A stretch of 64,000 nt of DNA from NCBI GenBank assembly GCA_038049695.1, contig CP142458.1, forward strand, positions 66,063,501 to 66,127,500, written 5' to 3'. The notes under the pieces were generated by a model that did not search any database, was not told the origin of the DNA, and saw nothing but the letters and a program-made list of their open reading frames with translations. The stretch is from Cinnamomum chago (Eukaryota; Streptophyta; Magnoliopsida; Laurales; Lauraceae). The position numbers were made by a program, and so were the translations under genes. Below, one piece after another: positions 38,346-50,670 of this stretch (position 1 is its first letter; every line of letters starts with the position of its first letter).

Positions 38346-38462
38346 CCCATCACCCATCTATCATTTCTCCATCTCCTCACAGGCTTCATTTATTCACAGC
38401 TAATTGCATCTTTTTCTCTGACCCCTTTTTCTCTTTTCCTCTTCCTCAAATCTTAAAAGAAA

Positions 38463-38930
38463 ATGAGACCTGTTAGTAGCAATTTGAATGCAACTGCAGC
38501 CACCATTACACAGCATTCGGCGTGGCACTCACCTGTGCCATATCTCTTTGGTGGTCTTGCAGCTATGCTGGGTCTCATCGCATTTGCTCTCTTAATTCTA
38601 GCCTGTTCTTACTGGAAGCTTTCTGGGTACTTGGAGAATGGAGATAGCAATGAAAGAGATGTTGAGAACGGAGATGAGAAGCCTGTGGATTCTATGAAGA
38701 TACCCACGAGTTATGAGGCCAAGGTGGTGGTGATTATGGCTGGAGATGAGAAGCCAACATACCTGGCTACACCCATCTCTAGCAGGGCTTCCTCGTTTGG
38801 AGATAACAAAGTTGGGGACAAGACAGAGACCCAGAAGAAGGAAAGTGAGAATAAGGAGACAGCTGATTCCCAGTCCCAGTCCCAGACCCAGACCCAGAGC
38901 CAGGACCAGGACCAGAGCCAGAACGTGTGA
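38463..38930 (+). CDS. GDU: GLUTAMINE DUMPER family protein
   Basis: GDU proteins are small plant-specific single-pass membrane proteins whose overexpression causes amino-acid secretion; they interact with LOG2-type ubiquitin ligases. This intronless gene encodes 155 residues, typical of the family. A short N-terminal part with the conserved WHSPVPYLFGGLAAMLGL is followed by one membrane segment (about residues 27-49, ending ILACSYWKLSG), then an acidic cytosolic part and the family VIMAG motif at residues 90-94 (VIMAGDEKPTYLATP). The ATG has AAAATGAG context and is preceded by a TATA box and a leader. The tail, residues 135-155, is a Gln/Ser/Thr/Asp repeat (QSQSQTQTQSQDQDQSQ) encoded by a CAGNCC-type hexamer repeat, which is unlikely to be conserved. 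Which GDU paralogue it is cannot be decided here. Confidence 0.96.
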   Translation: MRPVSSNLNATAATITQHSAWHSPVPYLFGGLAAMLGLIAFALLILACSYWKLSGYLENGDSNERDVENGDEKPVDSMKIPTSYEAKVVVIMAGDEKPTYLATPISSRASSFGDNKVGDKTETQKKESENKETADSQSQSQTQTQSQDQDQSQNV

Positions 38931-39099
38931 GATCTCGAATTTTCTTGGTCCGTTTGGGAATTTTTCTTTCTGGGGTATTGTGAAGAAGCTCGTTTTTCAG
39001 GTTTTGGTTGTGGCTTCTGAAAAGAGCTTTTGGTTGGATGATTTTGGGTTCTTCTTCTTCTTCTTCTTTCTTGTAATTTGTGTTTTGGTAGCCGGCAAA

Positions 39100-41515
39100 T
39101 GTAAATTACTGAGGTGTAATGAAAAAGGAAAGCTTTCTTTTCCTTTTGCTTTTCTAGTCTGTTTTATCTTTTTGGTTAGTGTTACATATAACCACCTGTT
39201 TTTAATAACTATAAATATTCACTTGCATTTTTTTTTTTTTTTTGTTTTGCTTTTACAAATGACCATCTCTTTTAATCTAAATATCAAATTAGTTCAGAGG
39301 TGTTCACTGTTTTCCAATGGCTTGTTTTCAATTGATTGACAAAAAATACTCATTTTGTCATGTTGGATTTTGAAAAAGAAAAAACTATTAAATCCATGAA
39401 TTTAATCTGGAACAACGCGCTTGATCTTAATGTTAATTAAGTTAAATCAAAGAAAATCTCTCATCCTTCTATAGTAAAGTTGGTCAAATTTCATTAAACA
39501 AGTGTTCCAAATCCTCACTTGGTTTCAAACAAGGTGTTTGATTGATTGAGATTATGAAACTAATAGAGGTTGTTATTTGGAAAGAAATTAAAAAGAAATC
39601 CCATTATTTGTACTCATTAAAAATAGAGGTGTTTACATGCAAATCTCACTTTCCCTTTTAATTTCTTGCTTTTTGAACAGCTCTTTTAATTTTAATGATA
39701 TAGATGTGGCATTTTGGGGAAATTATATCAATGAAACTCCAACCTTTTTGATAAACAAGGCCTCATTTCCTTTATCATGCTCTTTATTACTTTTCAAGCC
39801 CTTCCTTTTGATAAATAAGCCCTTACTTCCTTTTAATGATGCTCTTTTGACTTGAGCCCTAAACGGGTTGAAAAGTAATAAATGGCTTAGCATCTAGCAA
39901 CGTATATAGGTCACAAGATAATGCATCAAAAAGTAAGGGGTAAAAATATCACTTCTCTCATGGAAAGCTGCAAGAGAAAGTGCAGTTGCAGAAGTCCTTT
40001 CCTTGCCGCTTTCTCTGCGGTACTACATTTGGCAAATAATAGGAAACAGGACTACGGAACACAGGGCAGGAAGAAGGACCGGAGATGGGGATTGTAATCA
40101 GAGACACGTGGCATAATCCTGGCCGATCGTTTTCACATGAAGGACACGTGTGTACTTGTACGCGGGTGTACGAAAGCGGCGACGCGAGACAAGTGTAGAG
40201 CTCCGTAGCACTGTAATTATGAGTAGAAAGAGCCACTTGTGGGTTGTTTGATAGATGCAACTTCACGTGATTTTAGAGGAAAATCTTTTAACTTTGAGTT
40301 CAAAAGAAACCATCTTTGAATGAAGGACACATGTGAATGATAGAGGAGGTGAGGGGTGGATGATGAATGAGGTTATGTGGATGGGATCTTGGGATTCCTA
40401 GGTGTGGGATTATGAGGGTTTTTTCATCTTGCATTGCATTGATTTACTTTTCATTAAAGGGGAAATCATTTGATGGTCATTTTTGAGAACCTCGTTTTGG
40501 GTTTTCATTTTGACTCACTTAGATTGTGATGGCGCGTTTGCATATGCGGTTTTTGGTGGAAAAACAGTAGAAAGCATATATTAAGGATTTTCCAAGTTAT
40601 AGTAAATTTTATGTTTGGTGCAATTGGGTTTTTTTTTTTTTGAGGAGAAGTAGAACAACAAATTGAGTTTTCTATGGTTATGTACAGGCTCAAAGGTAGT
40701 GCCAAACACTCTATTTTTTTAAACTTTATGATCATTCTAGAGATCTTTAACTTTTAGATCTGAATTTGAAATTTGGGACAAAGTTATTCTAAAACTATGC
40801 TTGTATGGAATCCATCTACAGTCCCAAACCGAAATATCTTTGCCATCACTAATGGCCCATCCAACATTCTCATTAATATAACTAGCAACACTCAGTGCTA
40901 TACACGGACTACAGAATCACTAAATGCACAGACTCATACGTATTATTTTTATTAAATAATTTAATTAGTAAACAGTTGAGTCATTTTTTTGTTGCTAATT
41001 TGATTTTTATGTGTCTTTCCAAATGTTTTATTATTCACGCGAGGTGTAAATGAAGCTTGCTGAAACTCGGACATATGTAAAAAAAATTAAATGAAAGACA
41101 TATTAACAATAAAACAACATAATAAAGCAAGTAAATGTAATTTTAAAAACACGGAGTTCATAATATACACATTCGTACGAATTATACAAATGAGAAGGCA
41201 CCAAATCAAAATTTTGAAACGTTTACGTTAACCTCTAGAAATCCAAAATATTTACAAATTATAACACAGACAATATCAAACAAACTATTCATACCGAGTA
41301 ATTGTAACTCCATCTTTCAAGTACTTCGCGGCGGACCTGTAGGCATATGAAAACCTGTTTAATAATTTAATAATTAATTAAATATTATGTTAATGAAAAA
41401 TATTCAATTGAAACTATCTCAGTAGTCATCACAAGCGGGCATTTTTACCTGAAATATGGAGATTTACTTTCATATAGTGTTGTTGCTGTTCAGTCCATCA
41501 TCTAAATCTTCTAAA
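39100..41515. other. 3' flank of GDU and intergenic, no gene seen
   Basis: Contains a poly-T tract at 39227 and AT-rich sequence. A 102-codon minus-strand open frame at 39958-40266 has no recognisable domain. Confidence 0.5.
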
Positions 41516-41519
41516 GCCT

Positions 41520-41899
41520 TCACGTTGTAAGGTTTAACTCGATCTCTTCTAACATCTCCCCTAATTCCCTCATGTCTACGAAATTAGTCTTCAGCTTAGC
41601 ATGGATGTCTTGTACCGGCCAAGGAGGTGGTAGAGTGCTTACTATGGAACGTACCAAATTTGGAATATTTAGTTCAAATCCTTTTCTTTTGAGATCGTAG
41701 AATAACTGTTCCTTGTTCAACAAATGTTCCCTAACACATGTTCCTTTAACCATTTTCTCTTTCCTGAACTGTATCCATGAGGGCTGAATATATTTTTCAA
41801 ATGATTGTAATAGGTCGACAAACTCCATTGCATGCCACGGTCGCAAGATTTCAAATATCCTCCTTATTGCAGCATCCCAGGCTGATCTGACGGCAATGT
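41520..41899 (-). pseudogene. Retrotransposon gag-like fragment
   Basis: A minus-strand open frame of about 120 codons, open upstream without a clear ATG and ending in TGA at 41520-41522. The stretch VREHLLNKEQLFYDLKRKGF, then LVRSIVSTLPPPW, then MRELGEMLEEIE follows the spacing of copia gag (UBN2-type) proteins: helix, LGF, LVxxIxxSLP, and LxxMLxxxE. No zinc knuckle, protease or integrase is adjacent; the solo LTR at 41955 begins shortly beyond. It could also be another transposon-related protein. Confidence 0.45.
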
Positions 41900-41954
41900 C
41901 TTATCAATTTTTATCATTATATATCTTTCAGGGATGGAGTTTCTACACACTCTC

Positions 41955-44900
41955 TGTAAGGTCCGCGACCTTACTGGGTCAATTGGGCCCAATAGCAGGC
42001 CCGTTGACCCATTTATTTTTATTTTTATTATAATTAATTGTATTGTTAGATATTTAAGTGGATTTAGACCTTGAGTGAGTTTCTTTTAGTGCTAGAATAG
42101 TGTCTGCGAAGTTTCGTTCGATTTCGAGTTCGTTTGATCCTAGAAGGGGGGTAGTTTGCAAATTAGGGAAAATTGAGTGTTTTTTTTCGAAAAAAATCCT
42201 ATCACCGTGATGTTGGGTTCGTTGGAAAGGTCTCGTCGCACTGATCATTTTTATCTTCTAGCTCGTCGCGATCCGACGATCATAAATCCTTCAAAAAGTC
42301 TATTCTTTTACCGGACCCACTTAAGGGCAAATTGGTCTTTTCCTCCCTCTCTTCTTCTTAATCAGGGATTAGCCCTAATCTTATTCTCACTTATGCAACG
42401 AAGCTGCAGCAGCCCTTCTTCTCCCTCTTCATCTTCTCAAGCCCAGATCTCCCTCCGGGAGAGATCACCTCCGTGATCCGGGTCGCACATCTTATTCCTT
42501 TCGATCTCCTCTCTCCATTGATACTAGTTGGTAAGCCTTTTCCCATCATCAACTTTTCCATTCGTTTTCTATTTTTTTTAGAATAGGTTGGATCATGATC
42601 TTTTTTCTTTCTTTCTTCTTCTCGGTGTTCTAGATTACTTTTGAGCGGGGTAGATTGTGATCTTCGTGGTAGCAAGCTTCTCCTCAAGCTTTTCCAATTT
42701 CTAATCTTCTTGGTTGAGCCAAGTAGATATGCATTTTATATTTAATCATGTGTGTGTTGTTTTCTTTTGATTGCAATGGTATCCTTGTTAGATTACCCAA
42801 ATTCCAAGCTTATTGTTGGTATTGCATTGCGATTGACATGTTAGGTTAGATTTGTGGTTTTGATTAGATTAATTGTTAAATGGTAGCTTTGGAGGTTTTT
42901 AATTTGATAGAATGGATGGAAAGAATGATTGAAATGATTGGGGAGCATGGAAGCTCGTTTTCTGCAGGAAAAAGGAAGAAGAAAAACCCATTTTCGGGCT
43001 CAGCTACATTGCCGATCGATCGGGCCTTCAGTCCGATCGGTCGGATTGAAATTGCTCTCAGTTAACTGAAACAAATCTCAGACCGATCGATCGGACCTCT
43101 TGTCCGATTGATCGGAGGGCAATTTTTTTTGATAAGTTGTGACAGCTTTGAAAATGACGTTCACTGATGGAACTTCTGCCCATGACATAAGTGCATATGA
43201 ATGAAAAAAAAAAGAATAAATAAAATAAAACAAAAGAACGTTGGCTGGCCTGACTACTGACATGCATATGAGTATGTTGTTTATCCATCCGATGAATCGG
43301 ACGGATGGATGGTCCGACGCACTTTTTATATATATATATATATATAAAGGGGCAAACTTTTATGGGCCATAACTTTTGAACCATACGTCGGAATTTCGCA
43401 AGCCATATACCGTTGGAAAGCTCTTTGAGCGTAGAATCCAATGATACATGTCTCGCGATGATTGGGGATCAGGTATGGAAGTAGTTAAGGAGATTAATTA
43501 TTAGACCACTTTCTTGTTAGTAACGAGATTGTTAGCCTAGGTTTGGGCCTTAGACATTGGAAACCATGAAACCACTCTCACATGACCATTAATGGGGTTT
43601 TGAAATCATAGCACGTGGCTTGGTGTGCTTCGATGGGTTGTCTAGGTATTCGTGTATTTGTATGGTTAACCGAATGCGTATGGAAATTGAATCAATCGAT
43701 GATCAACATGATTGTACACCAAGGAAATTCTTCATAAGCATTGATTATTCGAATTCCCCACGCACTCCGTTAAAACACATATGGTACATGGATGACAACA
43801 CTTGCCTAGGATTGGGTTGTAATCTCTCCTTGATTTGTTAATGTATCCGTTGATTTTGTATCCTTGTAAACTCTCTTGGCATAAAACACCTAATTAATTA
43901 TGAAACATAATCCCTTGTAGAATTAGGACTTGGACCTGACTTAGAGTGTACCTTAGGACCCCGTGTTATGTAATTGATGAACATGACTGGCTAGACTGAA
44001 GGGATTATCATGCGATTGGATTTGTCTTGTATTGACTTGAATGAGATAATCCCTATGAACGTGTCTTGTATATTGAGCTAGCCAGACTTGCTCGTCTTGG
44101 TCTATTCTCTTGTCAACACCATATTATTATTATTATTTGCATATCATGGCCAACTGCAGTTTGGGAGTTTATTGATGGGCTGGTTATTCGGACATCGGGG
44201 TGGGCAGTCGGCTTTGGACGGCGTCCATGGCGTTGAATAGTTGGGAGCGGGCTGGGACCGTGTTACTATTCCCAGGACCGGGAGCTGGGATCCCCCTGGA
44301 GCCGGACTTTGGTATCAGTAGTCTGGATAGAATTGTTACTGGTACCCCGTGAGGTGGCTAGGACATCCACGGAGTCTCCCTCTTGTGCATTGCATTATAT
44401 TGGTAGTGGTGATTGTTAGTATTGCTAGGATTTCTATTTATGATCCTGATGGTTATTTACTCATGCTTTATGCCTAGATTTGATTCCTTGTATTCTCTTG
44501 ATTACTATGCCTGTCATTACTCTTATACTTGATGCATGTCATGATTATTTATATCTTGCTTATCTATTGCTCAACATGTCGTTGACTCTATTCCTTGGTG
44601 TGCAGACTCCTCAGGTAAGTACTATTACGAGGAGCAAGTAGGTGAGGAGATCCAACCGGTTGAGGAGGAACGAGAGTGGCGTGCAGATGACGTAGAATAG
44701 CGTCATCATACCTGGCACGAGAGAGATTCATTGGGACCTCATTAGATTCTTTATTCTTTATTTATCTCTCGTTGAAACTTTTATATCATTGACATCACTA
44801 TTGTTTTAAATGACCTTGATTAGTGGGAAGGCCATTGTAATAAATTAACTTCATTGTTAAAATTTTATTTTTATTCCTTGTGCAACTTTAATATATATTG

Positions 44901-45102
44901 AGATTCATTATTCCTTGTTGATATCCAAATATGCGTAAAATTGTATGAGTTCCGCATATTCTTATTATATTTGAGGCTTGAAATATTATCTCCTCACAGC
45001 GGACTTACGATCCTTAGGCCTAAAGGGCAAATTTTTTAATAAGCCCTAAATTTCACTCCACGGATCCGGTTTATTCTCTAATCGGGTTCGGGGGACGTGA
45101 CA
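41955..45102. mobile_element. Solo LTR, 3.15 kb, of a large LTR retrotransposon
   Basis: Begins TGTAAGGTCCGCGACC and ends GGGGGACGTGACA, with a perfect 5-bp duplication CTCTC on each side (41950-41954 and 45103-45107). There is no internal domain, primer site or second LTR. Inside are a leader-like pyrimidine-rich region with short open frames (42390-42540), dyad CCGATCGATCGG-type motifs (43010-43120), a TA repeat (43327-43346) and an A/T-rich last quarter. Length and layout fit LTRs of large gypsy elements (Tekay/Del type); that assignment is an inference. Unequal recombination between two LTRs would leave this structure. Confidence 0.85.
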
Positions 45103-45107
45103 CTCTC

Positions 45108-46018
45108 AGCCACTGAGCTAGTTGTATTTTGCGTGAGCCATGCTTCGCTATTAGGGTGCCATGCTCAAATGGTTTATGTTCGAACTCATTTGTTCACTCC
45201 CTAACACGTAGAGAGTCATTGTCACGACAATATTTGAGAGGTGTTTCAATCTTATCTGGTTTATATTTAAAATATTAATTTATAAATTGTCATTTAAATG
45301 AAAGCAACAACAGTTCAATCAAATTAGTAATAACATAGTAAGCAAGTTATTAACTTGGCACACATTATAAAATACCTATAAAATAAACATAACGACAAAT
45401 AAGCAACCGCAGAATAAAATATAATTATCGACAATTTAAGAACAATTCAACTAGTTTTTGTCTCGATATATCTATACATTAAATTCATCAAATATCAAAT
45501 CTCATATTGTATTCCATCTATTTTGATATTATTGTATGGAGTAGTAGAAAAGATTACCTGATTATATGAAAATGATGTATTTATTGCTCGGACGGTTTGC
45601 AAACAGGAATACAGATCCAGCCTTTTTCCAACTTCTAGTATGAGTTGTGAGGATGAGTTTTTTCTTAGAGCCTTGATGGTCTGATGATATAGTTAACTGT
45701 AGATCTGGAAAAAAAAAATCAATGTCTCGTCAAGAACATTTCAAAAACATTGCTGACATGAAGCCCCTCTCTTTGATTTTTCCAACCAATCAAGTTTAGA
45801 TGGAGGTGTAAAAAACATGAATGTTTTATTTTTCCCTTCCTGACATGCCCTCCCCTTGTTCAATGTGTTGGATGGCCCAGGCCTTTTAATTAAATGTGAA
45901 TGTTTGATTAAAGACAATAAGAAACACAATCCTCTGATTAGATCACCCATTGGGTCCCACTGTCCAAGACATCCAAACAATTTTTTATTCTTCAAACATG
46001 TCCTCTCCATGATCAAGA
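45108..46018. other. Spacer between the two solo LTRs
   Basis: AT-rich. A minus-strand open frame of 96 codons at 45741-46031 has no recognisable domain. 45861-45960 contains words (GGATGGCCCAGGCC, TGGGTCCCAC) that recur just after the next solo LTR. Confidence 0.5.
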
Positions 46019-49000
46019 TGTGAGGTCCCACCCTTGGTGGGCCCTCTAAGGGCTAATTTATAGTCTAATTAATCTTAATTTATCTTAATTATTGCTTAAT
46101 TATGTTAATCTTCGCTAATCTTCGCTAATCTTTGCTAATTACTACTAATTATTGCTAATCTTTATTAATCCTGGTTAATTACTCTTTAATTGGGCTGGTT
46201 AGGAGCTAATTAGATTGACTAGTTAGTTTCTCCTAAGTTTTTAGTTAGACTAGGATAGTTTGGGTTAATTTCTAATCAATTGGGTTTTTGTGTTAGACCT
46301 AGGCCCTTGGAGTTAATTAGGCTCTTAGTTAGATTAATTAAGTGACTAAGTGGGTTTAGTAGTGCTAAGAAAGGTGCCCTCTCCTCTAGAAACTTCCTAG
46401 CCTAAAGACCAAGTTAACCCTAAACCCTAAACCTAATTCCACTAAACCCTAAGGGTACTATGGTCCCTAACTATTTTACTAATCCTATATAACCTCTCTT
46501 AAACATTTGCAATAAACCCTAAACCCTAATTCCAGCCCCCATCCCAAGAAACCTTCCAGCTCTCTTCCCAAGATAACTTCCCCAGCCCAACCTCCTCTCC
46601 ATTTCCTCCCTTCATTTACTCTCATACGTTGAGCTAGGAGTTGCTACAGCAACTGTTGCTGGAATTTGAGGAATTGCAGCTGTGTTCCTCTTCTTCTTCT
46701 TTCATTCATCACTCTGCTGGGAATTTCTGGAGGTGTTGCTGTTACACCCTGCTACAGCTCCTGCTGGATTCTCCCTCTTCATATCACCTGGAAATCTTAC
46801 TTGTTGCTGCTGCCACCTCTTTCTTCTTCCTCCCCATTTCATTTCCTCCAAGACTCTGCTGGAACCCATTGAAGCTGCTGCTGTGTCATCATCTGCTTCT
46901 ACATCCCCATTTCAGCCCTGCTGCAGTGCTGTCACTCTGCTGAAATTTCCCCCTGGGCTCTGCTGCAGCTACTTCATCTCTGCTGCACTAGAATCCCATC
47001 TTGAAGACACCTCCTGCAACCACTTACTCCTCCTACATCACCTTCCTTTTCCTTCTCTTCATTTCTCTCATCTGCACTTTGTTGGAGAAACCTCCTGGAG
47101 CTATTCTGCTGGACTTTAATCTCGAAGATACTGCTGCTGTCTACTTCTTCTCCACTGACTTGGAGCTGCTGCTACACTAATACAGCAGCTGGATCTTCTT
47201 CTTCTTCCTCTGCATTTCTGCTGGACTGATTTTTGGGTTAACTCTCTGTTATTTCCTCTTCTCTTTACAAATCAATTCTCAAGCTACAAAAGGCAAGTGC
47301 ATCATACTCATAACTTAGATTGTATATTTCATTTCATGATTCAGTAGTTTTTCAGTTCATTTGATGTTCAGTTATGGTCTAGTTTCTTCCTGAGCTTTAT
47401 TATATGTTTATGGATGGAAAGGTCACTGATGGATGGGGGTTTTCACCCCCCATTTGGAAGATCAGTGGGCCATAAGGTGGTTTAATGGATGGTTACTGTA
47501 TTGGTTTATGTTTGGAGAAGTTTTGGTTGAGTTTGGAGAAGATTAGAAGTGATTTGGGTGTAAACAGAGGCAAGACGGAAAAGGCTCTGCAACTGGGATT
47601 CCCGGTTTCTGCAGTTGGCCGGTTGACCGGTCGTCAACCGGCCATCAACCGGTAGTGCAGCCGGTAGACCGGCCTGTGCTGGACGGTCTACCGGCCACAC
47701 AAAACTGGAAATGGCAGCTCCCAGTTAGCATTCTTTTCTGCAGGAATCTGCTGCACCGGTCAACCGGCCATCAACCGGCAGTGCAGCCGGCGGACTGGGC
47801 TATGCAGGCCGGTCTACCGGCCACACTGCAGTTTTGCAGCACTTTTCTGTTTTCAGCCCTGTTCTCCTGCTGGTTGAATCCCTATTGGGCAGGTTGATCT
47901 GGGCCCTACCCAGGTCATCTGGCCAAGCAGGAGAGGTTGTGGAAATTGGCCCTCAGCCATTCTTTGTACCAATTTCATTTTAATGAATAGGTTGACAGGG
48001 CCTTGTACCCGTTGACCGAGTCCATACTATTGGTTCAAGATCTGACTGAAAGTTGGTTTCCACCTGAAACACAGACTCTTTGCACCCAAATGGACTTGAT
48101 ACTTGGGATTTACTTTAGATAATGTTTAAAGCTGGATCATCAAATCCTTCTAAGGTTTTCAGAGTATGCGGTCAATCACCTAGGCCTGGTTGTTTGACCG
48201 GACACGCTGTAAGCCCTTTAGAAATGAATTGAGTTGTCCAGGAAGCCTGAGTCAGATTAATCAGTGCACTCGGTTGATCTTCCAGGCCAGGAAATCAACC
48301 GAGCTCACGATACATCAGGTTCACCTGGATAACCCTGATTATCCGGTTTTCAACATTTAAGAGTTATAATCAGTTGAGAGGCCCATTGACCATCCAAATG
48401 AGTATTTGTCAGTGTCCTTAGCCCGAATCAACGGTGTGGCTCAACCTTGATTCGCGGGGACCACTGTTTAGTGTTTTGGTTGATTATCTAAGATGATTCG
48501 AACTCTAAAAGTTGTCAGACAATGCCCTTAACTAACTAAGCACCAAATACAATATTTTACGGCATTAATGACATCGTTTAGAGAGCGAATTACCGGAGAT
48601 AGACCCGAACCTAAAGTGGCCCATTTACCTAGGATTGGACCGTTGCTTTTCCCTATTGACTCCTATGTTGAAGTTTATACTTCCTTATTATTGTTCTGTC
48701 TTTCTTAGATCTTTAGATTAGCTGTTTACTGTTAATTAAACATAATTGGAAGACCTGAACCTAGGGTTTCTAGAGGTGACCCGATTGTGTAATCCGGAGA
48801 TCATTGACCCGTGTCTGTGTCTAGGCGGGCCCTTATTGGGCCTAAGTGTGGAGATGTGAACCCGTAGCCTGAAGAGGTAGTTCTGGTTGGACTGTTAAGT
48901 TATATGGATTATAATGGAACTGTTTGTCAGTAGTAGATGGATTGGTTGCCTCGTTTGGACGGTTTTAGACCAGGCCATGTACTGATGGGCCTTGGTATGG

Positions 49001-50061
49001 ATCCAACGAGTGGGCCTGGACCTTGAATGAGATCCAGAGACTGTGTTGAGATGTTTGGACCTCTTAGGGATATTGTTAGGACCTTGTTCACACAAGGCAA
49101 GCCTAGACAGACACAGACCTTAGAGTTATTCTCGAGTCGGCATGAACATTCACTCGGTTGATTTAAGCTCAGCCGGTGGACTGATCATCCCCGGTAGGAG
49201 CTAGTTGAGTATGGTGAAGCTATCATGATGAGCTGTGTGGTTAAGACGGCAAGGTGTCATGCCGTGTCGATCTGGAGTGATGAGATGATGAGTTGATGAG
49301 TGATATTCGGGATTAGTTATTCCCTGGTTAGATTCCCCACCGCGACTGTGTTCAGTATGGGAGGGCCGCGGCATAATATCCCGCGGTATTCCAGCTCGTG
49401 TGAATGTGCCACCTTGTGTAGTAGTTTAGTTGATTTCTTTTATACTGGTTCCTTATGATTTAAATGCACGATTGCCTAGTTCTCTTTCCTTGTTATTCAT
49501 TTAAATTATGTACCCGTCTTTAATTCCTTTGATATATATATGCTATGTTAGTAGTATGCTGTATCTTGCCAGATCGTTTAGATCTGACCCATTCTATGGT
49601 GCTTAGGCCTTGACCCAGAGATTCCCGACGACACTTTAGCACTCGTGGAGGCACCGGTAGCCGGAGAGTATGCGTGGGGCCCGGCCGACACGGATGTCGA
49701 GCCGGAGGGCGGAGACGAGTTTATTCAGGGATTTTGAGGGACTCACTTTGTTTGGGTTTTGAGTGAAACTTGTTGTGAGAAGGGTAGAAAGATAAAAATG
49801 TATAACTTTAAATTTACATTGACTCATTTTAATTAGACCACTGTTCTGCTTTCTTTATTATATATGATACCTATTGCTTCCGCTCAAATCAAATGTTATG
49901 CTTCCGCAAGTTTTAACCATTGATTATTATTCGGTCAAAAAGTTTTAAATTGGACCTCACTGCGGCCTACGATCTTGGAAGTCCTCGGATTTTCCGGGGA
50001 GTAGCGCGCCAATTTCGGGTAATCGAACGAGTATATCGGTATCCGGAATTGGGGCGTTACA
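46019..50061. mobile_element. Probable solo LTR, 4.04 kb
   Basis: Begins TGTGAGGTCCCACCC and ends GGAATTGGGGCGTTACA. Flanks are AAGAT (46015-46019, the last base shared with the LTR start) and AAGGT (50062-50066), a 5-bp duplication with one mismatch. The first few hundred bases are not repeated at the end, so it is a single LTR rather than a complete small element. Features inside: two AACCCTAAACCCTAA tracts around a TATA-like CCTATATAACC (46487), a GCTGCTG-rich leader region (46640-47220) with open frames in several phases, and a CCGGT-rich repeated segment (47618-47825). No primer site or proteins. Probably the same broad class as the LTR at 41955. Confidence 0.72.
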
Positions 50062-50069
50062 AAGGTGCT

Positions 50070-50664
50070 GGATGGCCCAGGCCTCCATGCCTGACAAATC
50101 CAGCGCCGTCATCCGGAGTTATATTTGGGTGGCAGGATATTGGATCCCACTGGGACCCGATCACAGATTGCCCATTTGAAGTCATACTTTAGCTAATTTT
50201 AACCCATTTTTAAGGACAAACTTGGGTTGAGTCATTAAACTCAACCCATTTTTATTTGGCCATTTTTTTTAGCCTGCTTGGTCAAGGGTTCATGCCTGTA
50301 TTCATCAAAAACCTCTTTTTTTTTTTTTTTTCTAGCCCTTCCATTGTAACCAATTCCTATTTGTAGCCAAACTGTGGAGTAATTTTAAGTCTATTCACAT
50401 AACTGATTTTTAGCTTTTTTTATAGTAGTTTGCTGAGCCAATTTTCAGTCCATTTAGGACTCACTTTTAGTCTGTGTTTCAGCCCACCACATCTACCTAT
50501 TTGGGGTGGTTTTTGACTCAATCCCAACCCATTTGTTGTTGAAATCTAGTTGTAACCCAGCCCAATTTCAGCAATTGTTTGAGATAAAATCTAGTCAAGT
50601 TTCGGTCATTGTTTGGGCAGATTTTAAGCTCATTCAATTTTATAGCTGTTCAGCTTGTTTGGAT
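50070..50664. other. Intergenic, no gene seen
   Basis: Imperfectly repeated CCCA and TTTTAG words, with a poly-T tract at about 50318. No credible gene. Confidence 0.45.
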
Positions 50665-50670
50665 ATGAGG

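Noticed and set aside
39958-40266. 102-codon minus-strand open frame
   Set aside because: No domain, no splice partners, no family recognised.
46641-47119. Overlapping open frames in several phases in a GCTGCTG-rich region
   Set aside because: They arise from base composition of the LTR leader; all phases are open in pieces and none has a domain.
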